A stretch of 64,000 nt of DNA. Source: Buttiauxella gaviniae (GTDB lineage Bacteria; Pseudomonadota; Gammaproteobacteria; Enterobacterales; Enterobacteriaceae). The stretch lies in assembly GCF_040786275.1 (NCBI RefSeq), contig NZ_JBFMVT010000002.1, positions 1,426,001-1,490,000 of the forward strand, given 5' to 3'. Within the stretch, counting starts at the first letter, position 1, and each line of letters begins with the position of its first letter. Made by a program: the position numbers and the translations under genes. Positions 47,633-61,582 of this stretch are shown here, in pieces. Under the pieces are notes generated by a model, which was given only the letters and a program-made list of their open reading frames with translations, was not told the DNA's origin and ran no database searches.

Positions 47633-48814
47633 ATGTCCCATCGCCGCCCACTCTTAAAAGGTGATATATCCTTTTCTAATCCAGCGGTTCGCGCCTGGCT
47701 GTATCAGATTATCGCCGTCGTCGTTGTCGTTGGCATCGCTATTTACCTGATACACAATACCGTCACCAACCTTAGCAATCGTGGCATTACCTCAGGTTTT
47801 GCATTTCTCGACCGCAGCGCGGGTTTCGGTATCGTTCAGCATCTTATCGATTACGAACAGGGCGATACGTACGGCCGCGTGTTCGTCGTCGGTCTGCTGA
47901 ATACCTTATTGGTTTCTGCGCTGTGTATCGTATTCGCTTCATTTATCGGGTTCTTTCTCGGTCTGGCTCGCCTGTCTGATAACTGGTTACTACGCAAACT
48001 TTCTACGTTCTACATTGAGACGTTCCGCAATATTCCGCCTCTATTGCAGATTTTCTTTTGGTATTTTGCGGTATTGCGTAACCTGCCGGGTCCCCGTCAG
48101 GCGGTCAATGCCTTCGATCTTCTCTTTGTGAGTAACCGCGGACTTTATATTCCTTCTCCACAAATCGGCGAAGGAGCTCTGGCATTTGTTGCCGCGATTG
48201 TTCTGGCATTGATCGTCTCTGCGGGTTTGTTTCGCTATAACAAAATGCATCAAATCAAAACCGGACAACTGCGCCGTTCCTGGCCTTATGCTTTAACGTT
48301 GCTGATCTTATTACCCATGTTTGCTCAGTGGGTTTTCGGTGCGGCATTGCATTGGGATGTACCGGCATTACGCGGCTTTAACTTCCGTGGCGGTATGGTG
48401 TTGATTCCAGAGCTCGCAGCACTCACTCTGGCTTTGTCGGTATATACCTCCGCATTTATCGCCGAAATCATTCGTGCCGGTATCCAATCGGTACCTCACG
48501 GCCAACATGAAGCGGCACGTTCTTTAGGGATACCGAACCCGGTCACATTGCGACAGGTCATCATCCCGCAAGCAATGCGCGTGATCATTCCTCCGCTCAC
48601 CAGTCAGTATCTCAATATTGTGAAGAACTCATCTCTGGCAGCTGCTATCGGTTATCCGGATATGGTTTCACTATTTGCAGGCACGGTTCTAAACCAGACC
48701 GGTCAGGCAATTGAAACCATTGCCATAACCATGTCGGTCTATCTGATTATTAGCCTGACGATTTCGTTACTGATGAATATCTATAACAGACGAATTGCCC
48801 TGATTGAGCGCTAA
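47633..48814 (+). CDS. yhdX: Amino acid ABC transporter permease, first subunit
   Basis: The 393-residue inner-membrane permease (HisMQ family) has about eight hydrophobic segments; the N-terminal part and the central insert make it longer than typical permeases, as in AapQ. The ATPase-contact loop reads HGQHEAARSLGIPNPVTLRQV. It pairs with YhdY to form the channel. A TGAGG ribosome site precedes the ATG. Confidence 0.95.
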   Translation: MSHRRPLLKGDISFSNPAVRAWLYQIIAVVVVVGIAIYLIHNTVTNLSNRGITSGFAFLDRSAGFGIVQHLIDYEQGDTYGRVFVVGLLNTLLVSALCIVFASFIGFFLGLARLSDNWLLRKLSTFYIETFRNIPPLLQIFFWYFAVLRNLPGPRQAVNAFDLLFVSNRGLYIPSPQIGEGALAFVAAIVLALIVSAGLFRYNKMHQIKTGQLRRSWPYALTLLILLPMFAQWVFGAALHWDVPALRGFNFRGGMVLIPELAALTLALSVYTSAFIAEIIRAGIQSVPHGQHEAARSLGIPNPVTLRQVIIPQAMRVIIPPLTSQYLNIVKNSSLAAAIGYPDMVSLFAGTVLNQTGQAIETIAITMSVYLIISLTISLLMNIYNRRIALIER

Positions 48815-48823
48815 GGAAATATG

Positions 48824-49924
48824 ATGACTAAAGCATTGATGTCACATCAAGCGCCCCCAAAGGTAATTCGCTCAGGGGCGATGCAATGGATTCGTAGGAA
48901 TCTCTTTTCCAGCTGGTCTAACAGTTTACTGACCATTTTCTGCATATGGATGATGTGGGAGTTAATTCCACCCTTATTAAACTGGACGATTTTCCAGGCG
49001 AACTGGATTGGTGACAGCCGAGCAGACTGCACCAAAGAAGGTGCATGTTGGGTGTTTATCCACACACGTTTTGGACAGTTTATGTATGGGCTTTATCCGC
49101 ACGATCAGCGCTGGCGAATTAATCTCGCCCTCATTATTGGCCTGACATCCATTATTCCCATGTTCTGGAATGCCATGCCGAGGCGGGGGCGTTATATCGC
49201 CGCATGGGCTGTTATCTACCCGCTGATAGTTTGGGGGCTGTTATACGGTGGATTTTTGGGGCTGGAGCGCGTCGAAACACGTCAGTGGGGCGGGTTAACT
49301 CTAACGTTGATTATTGCTTCGGTGGGGATTGCCGGTGCTTTGCCGCTGGGGATTTTACTGGCATTAGGGCGTCGCTCAACAATGCCAGTCGTCAGAATCT
49401 TGTCGGTGATATTTATCGAGTTCTGGCGCGGCGTACCGCTGATTACCGTGCTGTTTATGTCATCAGTGATGTTACCGCTATTTCTCTCTGAAGGCACAAG
49501 CATTGATAAATTAATCCGCGCGCTGGTCGGGGTCATTTTATTCCAGTCGGCTTACGTGGCTGAAGTAGTACGTGGGGGTTTGCAGGCTTTACCAAAAGGA
49601 CAATATGAAGCAGCAGAATCGCTGGCGTTGGGATACTGGAAAACTCAAGGGCTAGTTATCTTACCGCAAGCCCTGAAAATGGTTATTCCAGGCCTGGTTA
49701 ACACGATTATTGCCCTCTTTAAAGATACCAGCTTGGTGATCATTATTGGCCTGTTTGATCTCTTTAGCAGCGTACAACAGGCCACGGTTGACCCTGCATG
49801 GCTCGGTATGTCGACCGAAGGCTATGTCTTTGCCGCTCTTATTTATTGGATTTTCTGTTTCAGTATGTCGCGCTATAGCCAACATCTTGAGAAGCGTTTT
49901 AACACCGGACGAGCACCGCATTGA
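48824..49924 (+). CDS. yhdY: Amino acid ABC transporter permease, second subunit
   Basis: The 366-residue permease is related to YhdX and AapM. The ATPase-contact loop is KGQYEAAESLALGYWKTQ. Two adjacent ATGs exist at 48821 and 48824. I chose the second because it has better spacing from the AGGA ribosome site; the first adds one methionine. It starts 9 bases after the yhdX stop, and yhdZ follows after 10 bases. Confidence 0.95.
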   Translation: MTKALMSHQAPPKVIRSGAMQWIRRNLFSSWSNSLLTIFCIWMMWELIPPLLNWTIFQANWIGDSRADCTKEGACWVFIHTRFGQFMYGLYPHDQRWRINLALIIGLTSIIPMFWNAMPRRGRYIAAWAVIYPLIVWGLLYGGFLGLERVETRQWGGLTLTLIIASVGIAGALPLGILLALGRRSTMPVVRILSVIFIEFWRGVPLITVLFMSSVMLPLFLSEGTSIDKLIRALVGVILFQSAYVAEVVRGGLQALPKGQYEAAESLALGYWKTQGLVILPQALKMVIPGLVNTIIALFKDTSLVIIIGLFDLFSSVQQATVDPAWLGMSTEGYVFAALIYWIFCFSMSRYSQHLEKRFNTGRAPH

Positions 49925-49934
49925 GGATGAATAA

Positions 49935-50693
49935 ATGAGTCAAATTACATTGCAACCCGCTGATGCGATGATCATGTTGGAAAATGTGAACAAATGGTAT
50001 GGGCAGTTTCACGTACTAAAAAATATTAACCTGAAGGTAAAACAAGGCGAGCGTATTGTACTGTGCGGCCCTTCTGGATCCGGTAAGTCCACAACAATAC
50101 GTTGTATTAACCACCTTGAAGAGCATCAACAAGGACGAATTATTGTTGATGGAACAGAGCTTAACGATGACTTACGCAATATAGAAAAAGTAAGGACGGA
50201 GGTTGGGATGGTGTTCCAGCATTTTAACCTTTTCCCGCATCTGACAGTCTTACAAAATTGTACCCTGGCACCAATTTGGGTACGTAAAATGCCAAAGAAA
50301 GAAGCCGAAGCGTTAGCCATGCATTATCTGGAAAGAGTTCGTATCGCGGAGCACGCCCATAAATTCCCCGGTCAAATATCCGGTGGCCAACAACAACGTG
50401 TCGCTATCGCTCGATCGTTATGCATGAAACCAAAGATTATGTTGTTCGATGAACCGACTTCTGCTCTTGATCCCGAGATGGTAAAAGAAGTACTCGATAC
50501 CATGATTGGTCTGGCTGAATCTGGTATGACAATGCTGTGTGTAACACATGAAATGGGATTTGCGCGAACCGTAGCAGATAGAGTGATCTTTATGGACCGT
50601 GGGGAAATTGTTGAGCAAGCAGCTCCTGATGAGTTCTTTGCTCACCCTAAGTCAGAACGTACCAGAGCGTTTCTGTCTCAGGTTATTCATTGA
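49935..50693 (+). CDS. yhdZ: Amino acid ABC transporter ATP-binding protein
   Basis: The 252-residue ATPase (E. coli length) energises the YhdXY channel. Walker A is GPSGSGKST (residues 45-53), the signature is ISGGQQQR (148-155) and Walker B is IMLFDEP (168-174), followed by the H-loop histidine in CVTHEMGFA. It closes the yhdWXYZ operon; two hairpins lie between it and the rRNA operon. Confidence 0.97.
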   Translation: MSQITLQPADAMIMLENVNKWYGQFHVLKNINLKVKQGERIVLCGPSGSGKSTTIRCINHLEEHQQGRIIVDGTELNDDLRNIEKVRTEVGMVFQHFNLFPHLTVLQNCTLAPIWVRKMPKKEAEALAMHYLERVRIAEHAHKFPGQISGGQQQRVAIARSLCMKPKIMLFDEPTSALDPEMVKEVLDTMIGLAESGMTMLCVTHEMGFARTVADRVIFMDRGEIVEQAAPDEFFAHPKSERTRAFLSQVIH

Positions 50694-50704
50694 TATTTAA
50701 AACT

Positions 50705-50733
50705 AAAGGTCACTAAAGTGGCCTTTCCTTTTT
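50705..50733 (+). terminator. Terminator of yhdWXYZ
   Basis: A stem AAAGGTCACT / AGTGGCCTTT (one G-U pair) with a very short loop is followed by CCTTTTTG, 12 bases after the yhdZ stop. Confidence 0.75.
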
Positions 50734-50747
50734 GAAAAACACCAAAA

Positions 50748-50782
50748 CAAAAAGGCCATCCTTTCGGATGGCCTTTTTGTTT
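50748..50782. terminator. Terminator of the rRNA operon
   Basis: A strong stem AAAGGCCATCC / GGATGGCCTTT with a TTTC loop has A and T runs on both sides. On the minus strand it ends the rRNA transcript just after the last 5S gene; on the plus strand it backs up the yhdZ terminator. Confidence 0.92.
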
Positions 50783-50787
50783 ATTTG

Positions 50788-50907
50788 AAGCCTGGCAGTT
50801 CCCTACTCTCGCATGGGGAGACCCCACACTACCATCGGCGCTACGGCGTTTCACTTCTGAGTTCGGCATGGGGTCAGGTGGGACCACCGCGCTACTGCCG
50901 CCAGGCA
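50788..50907 (-). rRNA. rrfF: 5S ribosomal RNA, distal copy
   Basis: This 120-base gene is almost identical to E. coli 5S rRNA from TGCCTGGCGGCAG to GAACTGCCAGGC. It is the last gene of the operon, after tRNA-Thr, corresponding to rrfF. It differs from the other copy at about nucleotide 13 (G here, C there). Confidence 0.97.
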
Positions 50908-50943
50908 AATTCTTTATCTAGCGCCGAACTTTAACCTAAAAAC

Positions 50944-51019
50944 TGGTGCTGATACCCAGAGTCGAACTGGGGACCTCACCCTTACCAAGGGTGCGCTCTA
51001 CCAACTGAGCCATATCAGC
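50944..51019 (-). tRNA. thrV: tRNA-Thr (GGT)
   Basis: This 76-base cloverleaf, including an encoded CCA, has acceptor stem GCTGATA / TATCAGC, D-loop with AGTTGGTAGAGC, anticodon GGT (50986-50984 on the minus strand) and T-arm GTTCGACTC. It lies between the two 5S genes, as thrV does in E. coli rrnD. Confidence 0.98.
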
Positions 51020-51032
51020 ACGCTTTAATTTG

Positions 51033-51152
51033 GAGCCTGGCAGTTCCCTACTCTCGCATGGGGAGACCCCACACTACCATCGGCGCTACGGCGTTTCACT
51101 TCTGAGTTCGGCATGGGGTCAGGTGGGACCACCGCGCTAGTGCCGCCAGGCA
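51033..51152 (-). rRNA. rrfD: 5S ribosomal RNA, proximal copy
   Basis: This 120-base 5S gene follows 23S and precedes tRNA-Thr. It matches the distal copy except for one visible base, reading GGCACTAGC where the other reads GGCAGTAGC. Confidence 0.97.
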
Positions 51153-51260
51153 TATTCTGTTTCATCGACCGTTATACTTCTGTATAACCATCAACTTAAA
51201 TTCCGGAATTCAGCTGAAAATTAAATCTCTGTCTCTCAAACAAAACACCTTCGGTGTTGT

Positions 51261-54168
<2,908 letters not shown>

Positions 54169-54302
54169 TCACAACCCGAAGGTGTCTCGTGAGACACAAT
54201 CGGTGTCGTGAAAATTTGAGAGACTCGAACACACTTCACTTCCTTTCTTATTACGGAGAAAGGAAACAGTGTGTCGTTTCAATTTTCAGCTTGTTCCGGA
54301 TT

Positions 54303-54313
54303 TTTAAAGAGCA
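54303..54313 (-). promoter_or_regulatory. Spacer boxA antitermination element
   Basis: On the minus strand TGCTCTTTAAA lies in the spacer between tRNA-Glu and 23S and resembles the boxA of the rRNA antitermination complex. E. coli rRNA operons have one in this position. Confidence 0.7.
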
Positions 54314-54387
54314 AATATCTCAAACGTGACTGATTAAGTCAGTTTTGAGATATTGAGGTCGGCGACTTTCACTCACAAACCAGCAAG

Positions 54388-54463
54388 TGGCGTCCCCTAG
54401 GGGATTCGAACCCCTGTTACCGCCGTGAAAGGGCGGTGTCCTGGGCCTCTAGACGAAGGGGAC
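54388..54463 (-). tRNA. tRNA-Glu (TTC) in the 16S-23S spacer
   Basis: This 76-base tRNA includes an encoded CCA, with acceptor stem GTCCCCT / AGGGGAC, anticodon loop CTTTCAC (anticodon TTC at 54429-54427) and T-arm GTTCGAATC. E. coli rrnD carries Ile and Ala tRNAs in this spacer, while its rrnB, C, E and G carry tRNA-Glu. Confidence 0.98.
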
Positions 54464-54549
54464 ACTGAAGTCTCACTCGCAAGACGCCTTGCTTCTTTAC
54501 ATCTATCAGACAATCTGTGTGAGCACTACGCAAGTTCGTATCTTTCAGG

Positions 54550-56091
<1,542 letters not shown>

Positions 56092-56261
56092 AAAGCTTGA
56101 TTTGCTTCAACTCGTGAAGCGGTGCTCAAAAATTAACTTTCGTAATAATTCAACTAAATGAATTACTGCTTGGTCACTCTTCAAGACTTGATATTTTTTT
56201 GATACCCGGAGGTATCTGAGATATCAATCCTGCGAGTGCCCACACAGATTGTCTGATAAAT

Positions 56262-56273
56262 TGTTAAAGAGCA
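56262..56273 (-). promoter_or_regulatory. Leader boxA antitermination element
   Basis: TGCTCTTTAACA on the minus strand matches boxA of E. coli rRNA leaders, bound by NusB-S10, about 40 bases after promoter P2. The sequence after it (ATTTATCAGACAATCTGTGTGGGCACTC) is also typical of rRNA leaders. Confidence 0.88.
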
Positions 56274-56312
56274 GTGAGTTACGCGCTTTCGCTTGCTAAC
56301 TCGAGGTGGCGT

Positions 56313-56340
56313 ATATTACGCTTTCCTCTTTCAGAGTCAA
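56313..56340 (-). promoter_or_regulatory. rRNA promoter P2
   Basis: On the minus strand TTGACT (56340-56335) and TAATAT (56318-56313) are 16 bases apart, followed by ACGCCACC. This matches the P2 plan of E. coli rRNA operons. Confidence 0.85.
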
Positions 56341-56421
56341 CCCTTAATTTCAGGATATTTGACTCTCATCGCCGCCGTTACTCTGTGATGTTGTTCACAT
56401 GTTTCGTGTCGATGGAGGCGC

Positions 56422-56449
56422 ATTATAGGGATCTCTTTTTATTGCACAA
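56422..56449 (-). promoter_or_regulatory. rRNA promoter P1
   Basis: On the minus strand TTGTGC (56449-56444) and TATAAT (56427-56422) are 16 bases apart, followed by the GC-rich discriminator GCGCCTCC that confers ppGpp and initiating-nucleotide control. The A/T-rich DNA upstream (56450-56500) is a likely UP element with Fis sites. Confidence 0.88.
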
Positions 56450-56601
56450 CCCTTTTCTCGATCTTTTCTATCAACTGCTTAGTTTTCGCCCTTTTCGCTG
56501 CGATCGTGTTCTATCTGCCCTGTTTTTGACGCTTTACTTTCTTGCCATCGGTTAAGAAAGCAGCCACAGTCTATCTACAAAGAGAACTTCCAGAGGTGTT
56601 T

Positions 56602-57156
56602 ATGTCAGCCGTATTACGACCTTTCCAAAAAACTTATCCTGAAGTTGGCCAACGCGTGATGCTTGATCGTTCGAGTGTAGTGATTGGTGATGTACGTCTT
56701 GCAAACGATGTGAGTATCTGGCCATTAGTTGCCATTCGTGGTGACGTTAATTATGTAGTGATTGGCGCTCGGAGCAATATTCAGGATGGAAGCGTACTGC
56801 ATGTCACCCACAAGTCTTCCTATAATCCAGAAGGCAACCCGCTCATTGTTGGTGAAGATGTGACTGTTGGGCATAAGGTGATGCTACACGGCTGTACGAT
56901 CGGGGATCGCGTGCTTGTGGGTATGGGATCAATTTTGCTGGATGGTGTAGTAATAGAAGACGATGTAATGATCGGTGCGGGAAGTCTGGTGCCGCAAAAC
57001 AAGCGTTTAGAAAGCGGCTACCTTTACTTAGGCAGCCCGGTAAAACAGATCCGCCCTCTTACACCTGAAGAGCGCGAAGGCTTAAAATATTCAGCGAATA
57101 ACTATGTTCGTTGGAAAGATGAATATCTTGCTCAGGAAAGCCAGACCCAACCTTGA
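56602..57156 (+). CDS. yrdA: Gamma-carbonic anhydrase-like protein YrdA
   Basis: The 184-residue left-handed beta-helix protein has hexapeptide repeats (IGARSNIQDGSVLHV, IGEDVTVGHKV-like segments) and three histidines (HVTHKSS, GHKVMLHGC) that bind zinc in the family. Physiological activity is unproven. The ATG at 56602 has GAGGT upstream and gives the E. coli length. It diverges from the rRNA promoters, and its last 25 bases overlap yrdB on the other strand. Confidence 0.94.
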   Translation: MSAVLRPFQKTYPEVGQRVMLDRSSVVIGDVRLANDVSIWPLVAIRGDVNYVVIGARSNIQDGSVLHVTHKSSYNPEGNPLIVGEDVTVGHKVMLHGCTIGDRVLVGMGSILLDGVVIEDDVMIGAGSLVPQNKRLESGYLYLGSPVKQIRPLTPEEREGLKYSANNYVRWKDEYLAQESQTQP

Positions 57157-57389
57157 TCATCATCTTCACCAGCAGCAATTAGCGCTTCAGCTTCTTCTTC
57201 AAGATCCCAGCGATTCATGCGAAAGAACTCAAGCCATAACTCTTTATTATCGCCACCAGAACGGCTGGCGATAATCTCCCTGCTAATACCGCACATTACC
57301 TGAAAGCCATTCACTAATGCAGGAAAGCAGATAGCCTGATGTTGTTCGTCCCATTCTTCACGATCGGGAAATTGAATCGCTTGGTTCAC
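57132..57389 (-). CDS. yrdB: DUF1488 protein YrdB
   Basis: The 85-residue acidic protein (E. coli length) has conserved [11 protein letters not shown] and [12 protein letters not shown]. Function is unknown. It overlaps the aroE stop by 4 bases, so it is translated with aroE, and it overlaps convergent yrdA by 25 bases. Confidence 0.93.
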   Translation of the reverse strand: MNQAIQFPDREEWDEQHQAICFPALVNGFQVMCGISREIIASRSGGDNKELWLEFFRMNRWDLEEEAEALIAAGEDDDQGWVWLS

Positions 57390-58204
57390 TGTGACATCTC
57401 TTGTTTAAGCTTTTCTATTACTGGCGTGATTTCGGGTAATACACCATGCCACAAGAAAAAGGCATGCGCGGCCTGAGCCACGAGCATTCCTAAACCATCA
57501 GCATAATGTTGAACACCGTGCTGCTTGCACCAATGCAAAAATGGCGTATCGCCTTTTTGGTAGAACATGTCGTAGCAGCTTACGTTATGTGAGAGCAGCG
57601 ATGCAGGGATTGCTGGAATGTCTCCGGCAATTCCACTGGACGTAGCATTTATGATGAGATCAAATTTGTGACTCTCCAGCTCTGACTGCTCTAGCGCCTG
57701 TACGCTACCCATGTGCTTAAATAACTGCGCGAGTTCTTGCGCACGAGAAAATGTTCGGTTGCAGATCGTCACCCCGCAATCTAACGAAAGTAGCGGAAGC
57801 AACACTCCCCTTGCCGCGCCACCAGCACCCAACAATAAAACTCGCGAACCCGGCTTAATAAGAGATAAACGTTCCAGATCGGTTAATAGACCAATTCCAT
57901 CCGTGTTATCTCCCAATAGGCGGCCATCTTCCAGGCGCTTCAGGGTATTTACTGCCCCCACTAAAGCAGCGCGCTCCGTCAGTTCATCGGCACGTGTAAA
58001 TGCCTGCTCTTTAAAGGGAACCGTAATATTGGCTCCTTTACCGCCCGCTATAAAGAACCGCTCAAGTGCTTCACTAAAAGCATCTACAGGTGCAAGCACG
58101 CGACCATATGGATGCTCTATTTTTAGTTGCTCAGCAAACATATTATGAATTTGCGGTGATTTACTGTGCTGAATGGGATTACCAAAAACGGCAAAGGATT
58201 CCAT
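57386..58204 (-). CDS. aroE: Shikimate dehydrogenase (NADP)
   Basis: The 272-residue enzyme (E. coli length) reduces 3-dehydroshikimate to shikimate. The shikimate pocket SKSPQIHN, catalytic K65 in VPFKEQAF and D102 in GDNTDGIGL are present, as are the GAGGAARG nucleotide motif and the NRT phosphate-binding motif of the NADP form. With the type II AroQ at 38306 this window holds two successive shikimate-pathway steps. It lies 3 bases after tsaC. Confidence 0.97.
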   Translation of the reverse strand: MESFAVFGNPIQHSKSPQIHNMFAEQLKIEHPYGRVLAPVDAFSEALERFFIAGGKGANITVPFKEQAFTRADELTERAALVGAVNTLKRLEDGRLLGDNTDGIGLLTDLERLSLIKPGSRVLLLGAGGAARGVLLPLLSLDCGVTICNRTFSRAQELAQLFKHMGSVQALEQSELESHKFDLIINATSSGIAGDIPAIPASLLSHNVSCYDMFYQKGDTPFLHWCKQHGVQHYADGLGMLVAQAAHAFFLWHGVLPEITPVIEKLKQEMSQ

Positions 58205-58207
58205 TAA

Positions 58208-58780
58208 TTACCCCTGGCGGAAAAGTTCGCCGGTCAAAGCGTCACGAATTTCAGAAGGATTAAGTCGGCCTCCGGTATCGCCACACAGAACAGGGAAGTC
58301 ATCACCAAATTGTAAAAAGACTTCCTGGAAAGTACGACATGGAGGTAAACCAGATAAATTGGCACTGGTAGAAACCAGAGGCTTTCCATATGCCAGGCAT
58401 AAATCACGAACCAATGGATGATCCGTCACTCTCACAGCTAAGGAGTCAAATCGCCCAGTTAACCACCGTGGCGTTGAAGGAAGCGCAGGGAATACAAATG
58501 TGACGGGGCCAGGCCAGCGAGAAAATACAGCTTCTTGCTGCATCTTTGAAAGTGCAGAGCTATCTATATAAGGAATAAGCTGCTCGAAATTCGCGGCTAT
58601 TAGGATTAGGCCTTTATCGATGGGACGATGTTTTAATTCAAGCAAACGCGTAACTGCCAGCTCACTGTCTGGATCACAACCGACGCCAAATACAGCTTCA
58701 GTTGGGTAAGCGATGACTTGTTGTTGTTTTAAGGCGGCAACGATCTCTACGAGTTGCTCTTTTTGCAGGTTTGTCTTCAC
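58208..58780 (-). CDS. tsaC: Threonylcarbamoyl-AMP synthase TsaC
   Basis: The 190-residue YrdC-domain protein (E. coli length) makes threonylcarbamoyl-AMP from threonine, bicarbonate and ATP for the t6A modification next to the anticodon of ANN-decoding tRNAs. Conserved parts are [16 protein letters not shown] (about 19-34), [11 protein letters not shown] and [11 protein letters not shown]. The N-terminal KxR/SxN nucleotide-binding features are in place. It lies between yrdD and aroE with 3- to 6-base gaps. Confidence 0.96.
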   Translation of the reverse strand: MKTNLQKEQLVEIVAALKQQQVIAYPTEAVFGVGCDPDSELAVTRLLELKHRPIDKGLILIAANFEQLIPYIDSSALSKMQQEAVFSRWPGPVTFVFPALPSTPRWLTGRFDSLAVRVTDHPLVRDLCLAYGKPLVSTSANLSGLPPCRTFQEVFLQFGDDFPVLCGDTGGRLNPSEIRDALTGELFRQG

Positions 58781-58786
58781 AAGCTT

Positions 58787-59329
58787 TTATTCCGCCGTTA
58801 CCGGCTTTCCACATTGTTTGCTGGCACAGAACTGTTTTAATCCTTGCGCCGTTTTCTTTTCGATGAGTAAAGGATAGTGACACGCAGGGCATTCGCCTGC
58901 CACTGGTTTGCTATTAATGACGAACTGACATGTCGGATAACTATCACATGACCAAAAGTTTTTACCGAATCGGGAACGTCGCTGGACTAATTGCCCTTTC
59001 TGGCATTGCGGGCAACTGATTGCAGTTTCGTCGGGTTTGTCGATGACGTCAGTGTGTTCACAAGTTGGATAGTTAATGCAAGCAATGAACATCCCGAAGC
59101 GCCCTTGCCGTAAAACAAGGTTTTCCTGACATAGCGGGCAGAGTTGCCCCTCGAGCACTTTAACAACATGCCCATCAGCCTGGCTTTTTAGTGGGCGTAC
59201 ATAATCACATTCCGGATAATGAGAGCAGCCAAGAAAAGGGCCGTGTTTACCAGAACGAATGACTAACCCTGCCCCGCATTGAGGACAGGGTTCATTTTTA
59301 GGCACAGTGAACAGTGCTGATTTGGTCAT
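58787..59329 (-). CDS. yrdD: Topoisomerase I-like zinc-ribbon protein YrdD
   Basis: The 180-residue protein (E. coli length) is a string of cysteine-rich zinc ribbons resembling the C-terminal repeats of topoisomerase I: CPQCGAG...HYPEC, CPLCQEN...NYPTC, CPQCQKG...SYPTC and a fourth CPACHYP module. It has no catalytic topoisomerase domain. It probably binds DNA, but its role is not established. It lies between smg and tsaC in a tight minus-strand series. Confidence 0.94.
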   Translation of the reverse strand: MTKSALFTVPKNEPCPQCGAGLVIRSGKHGPFLGCSHYPECDYVRPLKSQADGHVVKVLEGQLCPLCQENLVLRQGRFGMFIACINYPTCEHTDVIDKPDETAISCPQCQKGQLVQRRSRFGKNFWSCDSYPTCQFVINSKPVAGECPACHYPLLIEKKTAQGLKQFCASKQCGKPVTAE

Positions 59330-59353
59330 AACATCTCATACAGGAACTTTAAT

Positions 59354-59827
59354 TTAGTGCAGCATACCTTCATTTACTTCGAAGAGTAATTCTTCCATCT
59401 GTTGATAAGCGTTTTCGCACCCAGGGATGTTGAACAACACCATTAGCACCACCCACTTTAAATCCTCAAGCTCAAACTCGGCGGTGTCTAACGCTAATAC
59501 GCGTTCAATAACCATTTCACGGGTTTCGAGGTTCAGCACCTGAATCTGTTCAAGGAACAGTAAAAACCCCCGGCAAGTCGCATCAAGTCGCTGGCATTCT
59601 TCTGCGGTATACATCCTCATAGAAAGCGGGTCAGCAGCGAGCTGCATGGGTTCAGCCAGCCCATCTTGATAGTCAGCCAGCTTTTCAAGCCATACAAGAG
59701 CGTTATAAATGTCTTCATGATCAAAACCAGCATCGGCGAGATCATGCGTCAATTTATCTTGATCAACTCGCATTTCCACTTCGTTGTGGATGTAGGTTTC
59801 AAATAAGTACATTAGTACGTCGAACAT
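59354..59827 (-). CDS. smg: Smg/DUF494 family protein
   Basis: The 157-residue acidic helical protein (E. coli length) starts [16 protein letters not shown] and ends [16 protein letters not shown]. Function is unknown, though it is linked to dprA in many proteobacteria. Its start overlaps the 3' end of dprA by 29 bases, indicating coupling. Confidence 0.94.
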   Translation of the reverse strand: MFDVLMYLFETYIHNEVEMRVDQDKLTHDLADAGFDHEDIYNALVWLEKLADYQDGLAEPMQLAADPLSMRMYTAEECQRLDATCRGFLLFLEQIQVLNLETREMVIERVLALDTAEFELEDLKWVVLMVLFNIPGCENAYQQMEELLFEVNEGMLH

Positions 59828-60923
59828 GGCATGCCCTCCTCAATCGGACATAGCCGCCGGGTACAGCTGCGATCCATCCTGCTAACTCCAGTTCGAGTAG
59901 CTGGGCTACCGTTTCTGGCACAGGTTGGCCGGCACGTTCAGCGACGACGTCAACAGGTGTAACCTCATCTCCTACGTTAGCCAACAGCTCAGGAAATGGC
60001 AATGTACGATCCTCTTCATTGCGTGAATATATTAATGCTTTGTGAGGTGAAGGGAGCCAGTGCAATTCAGTTTCAAGATATTCAAGTATGTCCGAAGGGT
60101 GGCTCACAAGATTAGCACCTTGTTTGATTAACGAGTGTGGCCCTTCACTTCCCGGGCTACCCACCGCTCCCGGCAGTGCAAATAATTCACGCCCTTGCTC
60201 AAGCGCATAACGAGCCGTGACGAGTGACCCGCTACGTTCACTCGCTTCCACCACAAAAACCGCCCGACTCAATCCACTAATAATGCGATTCCTTCGAGGA
60301 AAATTACTCGGGAAGGCTGAAGTATTGAGAGGGAATTCTGAGATGAGGGCGCCACCCTCTGCAACAATTTGTTCGGCCAGTTGTTTATGACGCTTAGGGT
60401 AAATTTCTGCCAGACCATTACCCAAAACAGCAATGGTTTTTCCATGCACATTCAATGCAGCCCGGTGTGCCACGGCATCAATTCCCAAAGCTAAACCACT
60501 GGTTATGGTTAATCCCGCGGTGGCTAACGGCTCACAAAACATCCGACACCAGCGTTCGCCATAAAGAGAAAGACTGCGGTTACCAACAACGGCAAGTTGG
60601 TTACTGGAAAGAAGAGCAAGGTCGCCGGCTATAAACAACGCGGCAGGGTAGCAATCTATCGAACGTAATTGATTGGGATAACGTACGTCATCTACAGTTA
60701 GAAGGTGATGCTGAGGCTGCTCAAGCCAGAGCATTGCCTTCTCTAATTCTTTTTCACTAAACGCCAAAAATTGAGATATCTGGCGGGCAGAAAGCCCAGA
60801 TCTGGCGAGCGAAACGGTTGAATATTCAGGCTCACTCAATAAGAAATGGGCGATTTTTAATAGCTTATCACCGCTTAAAGTTTGAACAGCCATCAGACGT
60901 AACCAAATCTCTTTTGGTGGCAC
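59799..60923 (-). CDS. dprA: DNA processing protein DprA (Smf)
   Basis: The 374-residue protein has the E. coli length. DprA loads RecA on incoming single-stranded DNA during transformation; in enterobacteria its role is unclear. An N-terminal SAM-like helical part is followed by the Rossmann DNA-binding domain with [34 protein letters not shown] and [22 protein letters not shown], then a C-terminal winged domain. The start is a GTG at 60923 with AGGAGG five bases upstream; a longer frame from 60983 adds 20 residues unlike the family. It is less conserved with E. coli than its neighbours. Confidence 0.94.
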   Translation of the reverse strand: MPPKEIWLRLMAVQTLSGDKLLKIAHFLLSEPEYSTVSLARSGLSARQISQFLAFSEKELEKAMLWLEQPQHHLLTVDDVRYPNQLRSIDCYPAALFIAGDLALLSSNQLAVVGNRSLSLYGERWCRMFCEPLATAGLTITSGLALGIDAVAHRAALNVHGKTIAVLGNGLAEIYPKRHKQLAEQIVAEGGALISEFPLNTSAFPSNFPRRNRIISGLSRAVFVVEASERSGSLVTARYALEQGRELFALPGAVGSPGSEGPHSLIKQGANLVSHPSDILEYLETELHWLPSPHKALIYSRNEEDRTLPFPELLANVGDEVTPVDVVAERAGQPVPETVAQLLELELAGWIAAVPGGYVRLRRACHVRRTNVLI

Positions 60924-61051
60924 AGCATCCTCCTGCCATAAGCGATAAAAGCAATCCTTGCGATTGGTCACTGATGCTGTCAATCAGGCGGGGAAATGTC
61001 TAGAATAGAGATAATAATCTTTCTATCAATTGAACACAGCTCTGGATATTT

Positions 61052-61561
61052 ATGTCAGTTTTGCAGGTATTACATTTTCCGGACGAGCGCCTTCGCACTG
61101 TGGCGACGCCGGTCAAAGAGGTAAATGCGGAAATTCAGCGGATTGTCGATGACATGTTCGAGACAATGTACGCGGAAGAAGGTATTGGCCTTGCAGCAAC
61201 ACAGGTGGATATCCATCAACGTATTATTGTGATTGATGTTTCTGAAAACCGCGATGAGCGCCTGGTTTTAATCAACCCTGAACTATTGGAAAAGAGCGGT
61301 GACACCGGTATCGAAGAAGGTTGTCTCTCTATTCCAGAACAACGTGCACTCGTTCCGCGCGCAGAAAGAGTCAAGATCCGTGCGCTGGACCGTGAAGGCC
61401 AATCGTACGAACTGGAAGCCGATGGTCTACTCGCCATTTGTATTCAGCATGAAATGGATCACCTGGTTGGTAAACTGTTTGTCGATTATCTGTCTCCGTT
61501 GAAGCGTCAGCGTATTCGTCAGAAACTGGAAAAAATGGCTCGTCTGAATAAGAGCGCCTAA
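61052..61561 (+). CDS. def: Peptide deformylase
   Basis: The 169-residue metalloenzyme (E. coli length) removes the formyl group from new proteins. The three family motifs are GIGLAATQ (residues 44-51), EGCLS with metal ligand C91, and HEMDH with H133, E134 and H137. It diverges from dprA and is followed by fmt, which puts on the formyl group that Def removes. Confidence 0.98.
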   Translation: MSVLQVLHFPDERLRTVATPVKEVNAEIQRIVDDMFETMYAEEGIGLAATQVDIHQRIIVIDVSENRDERLVLINPELLEKSGDTGIEEGCLSIPEQRALVPRAERVKIRALDREGQSYELEADGLLAICIQHEMDHLVGKLFVDYLSPLKRQRIRQKLEKMARLNKSA

Positions 61562-61582
61562 TCCATCACAAAAGGGAATAAT

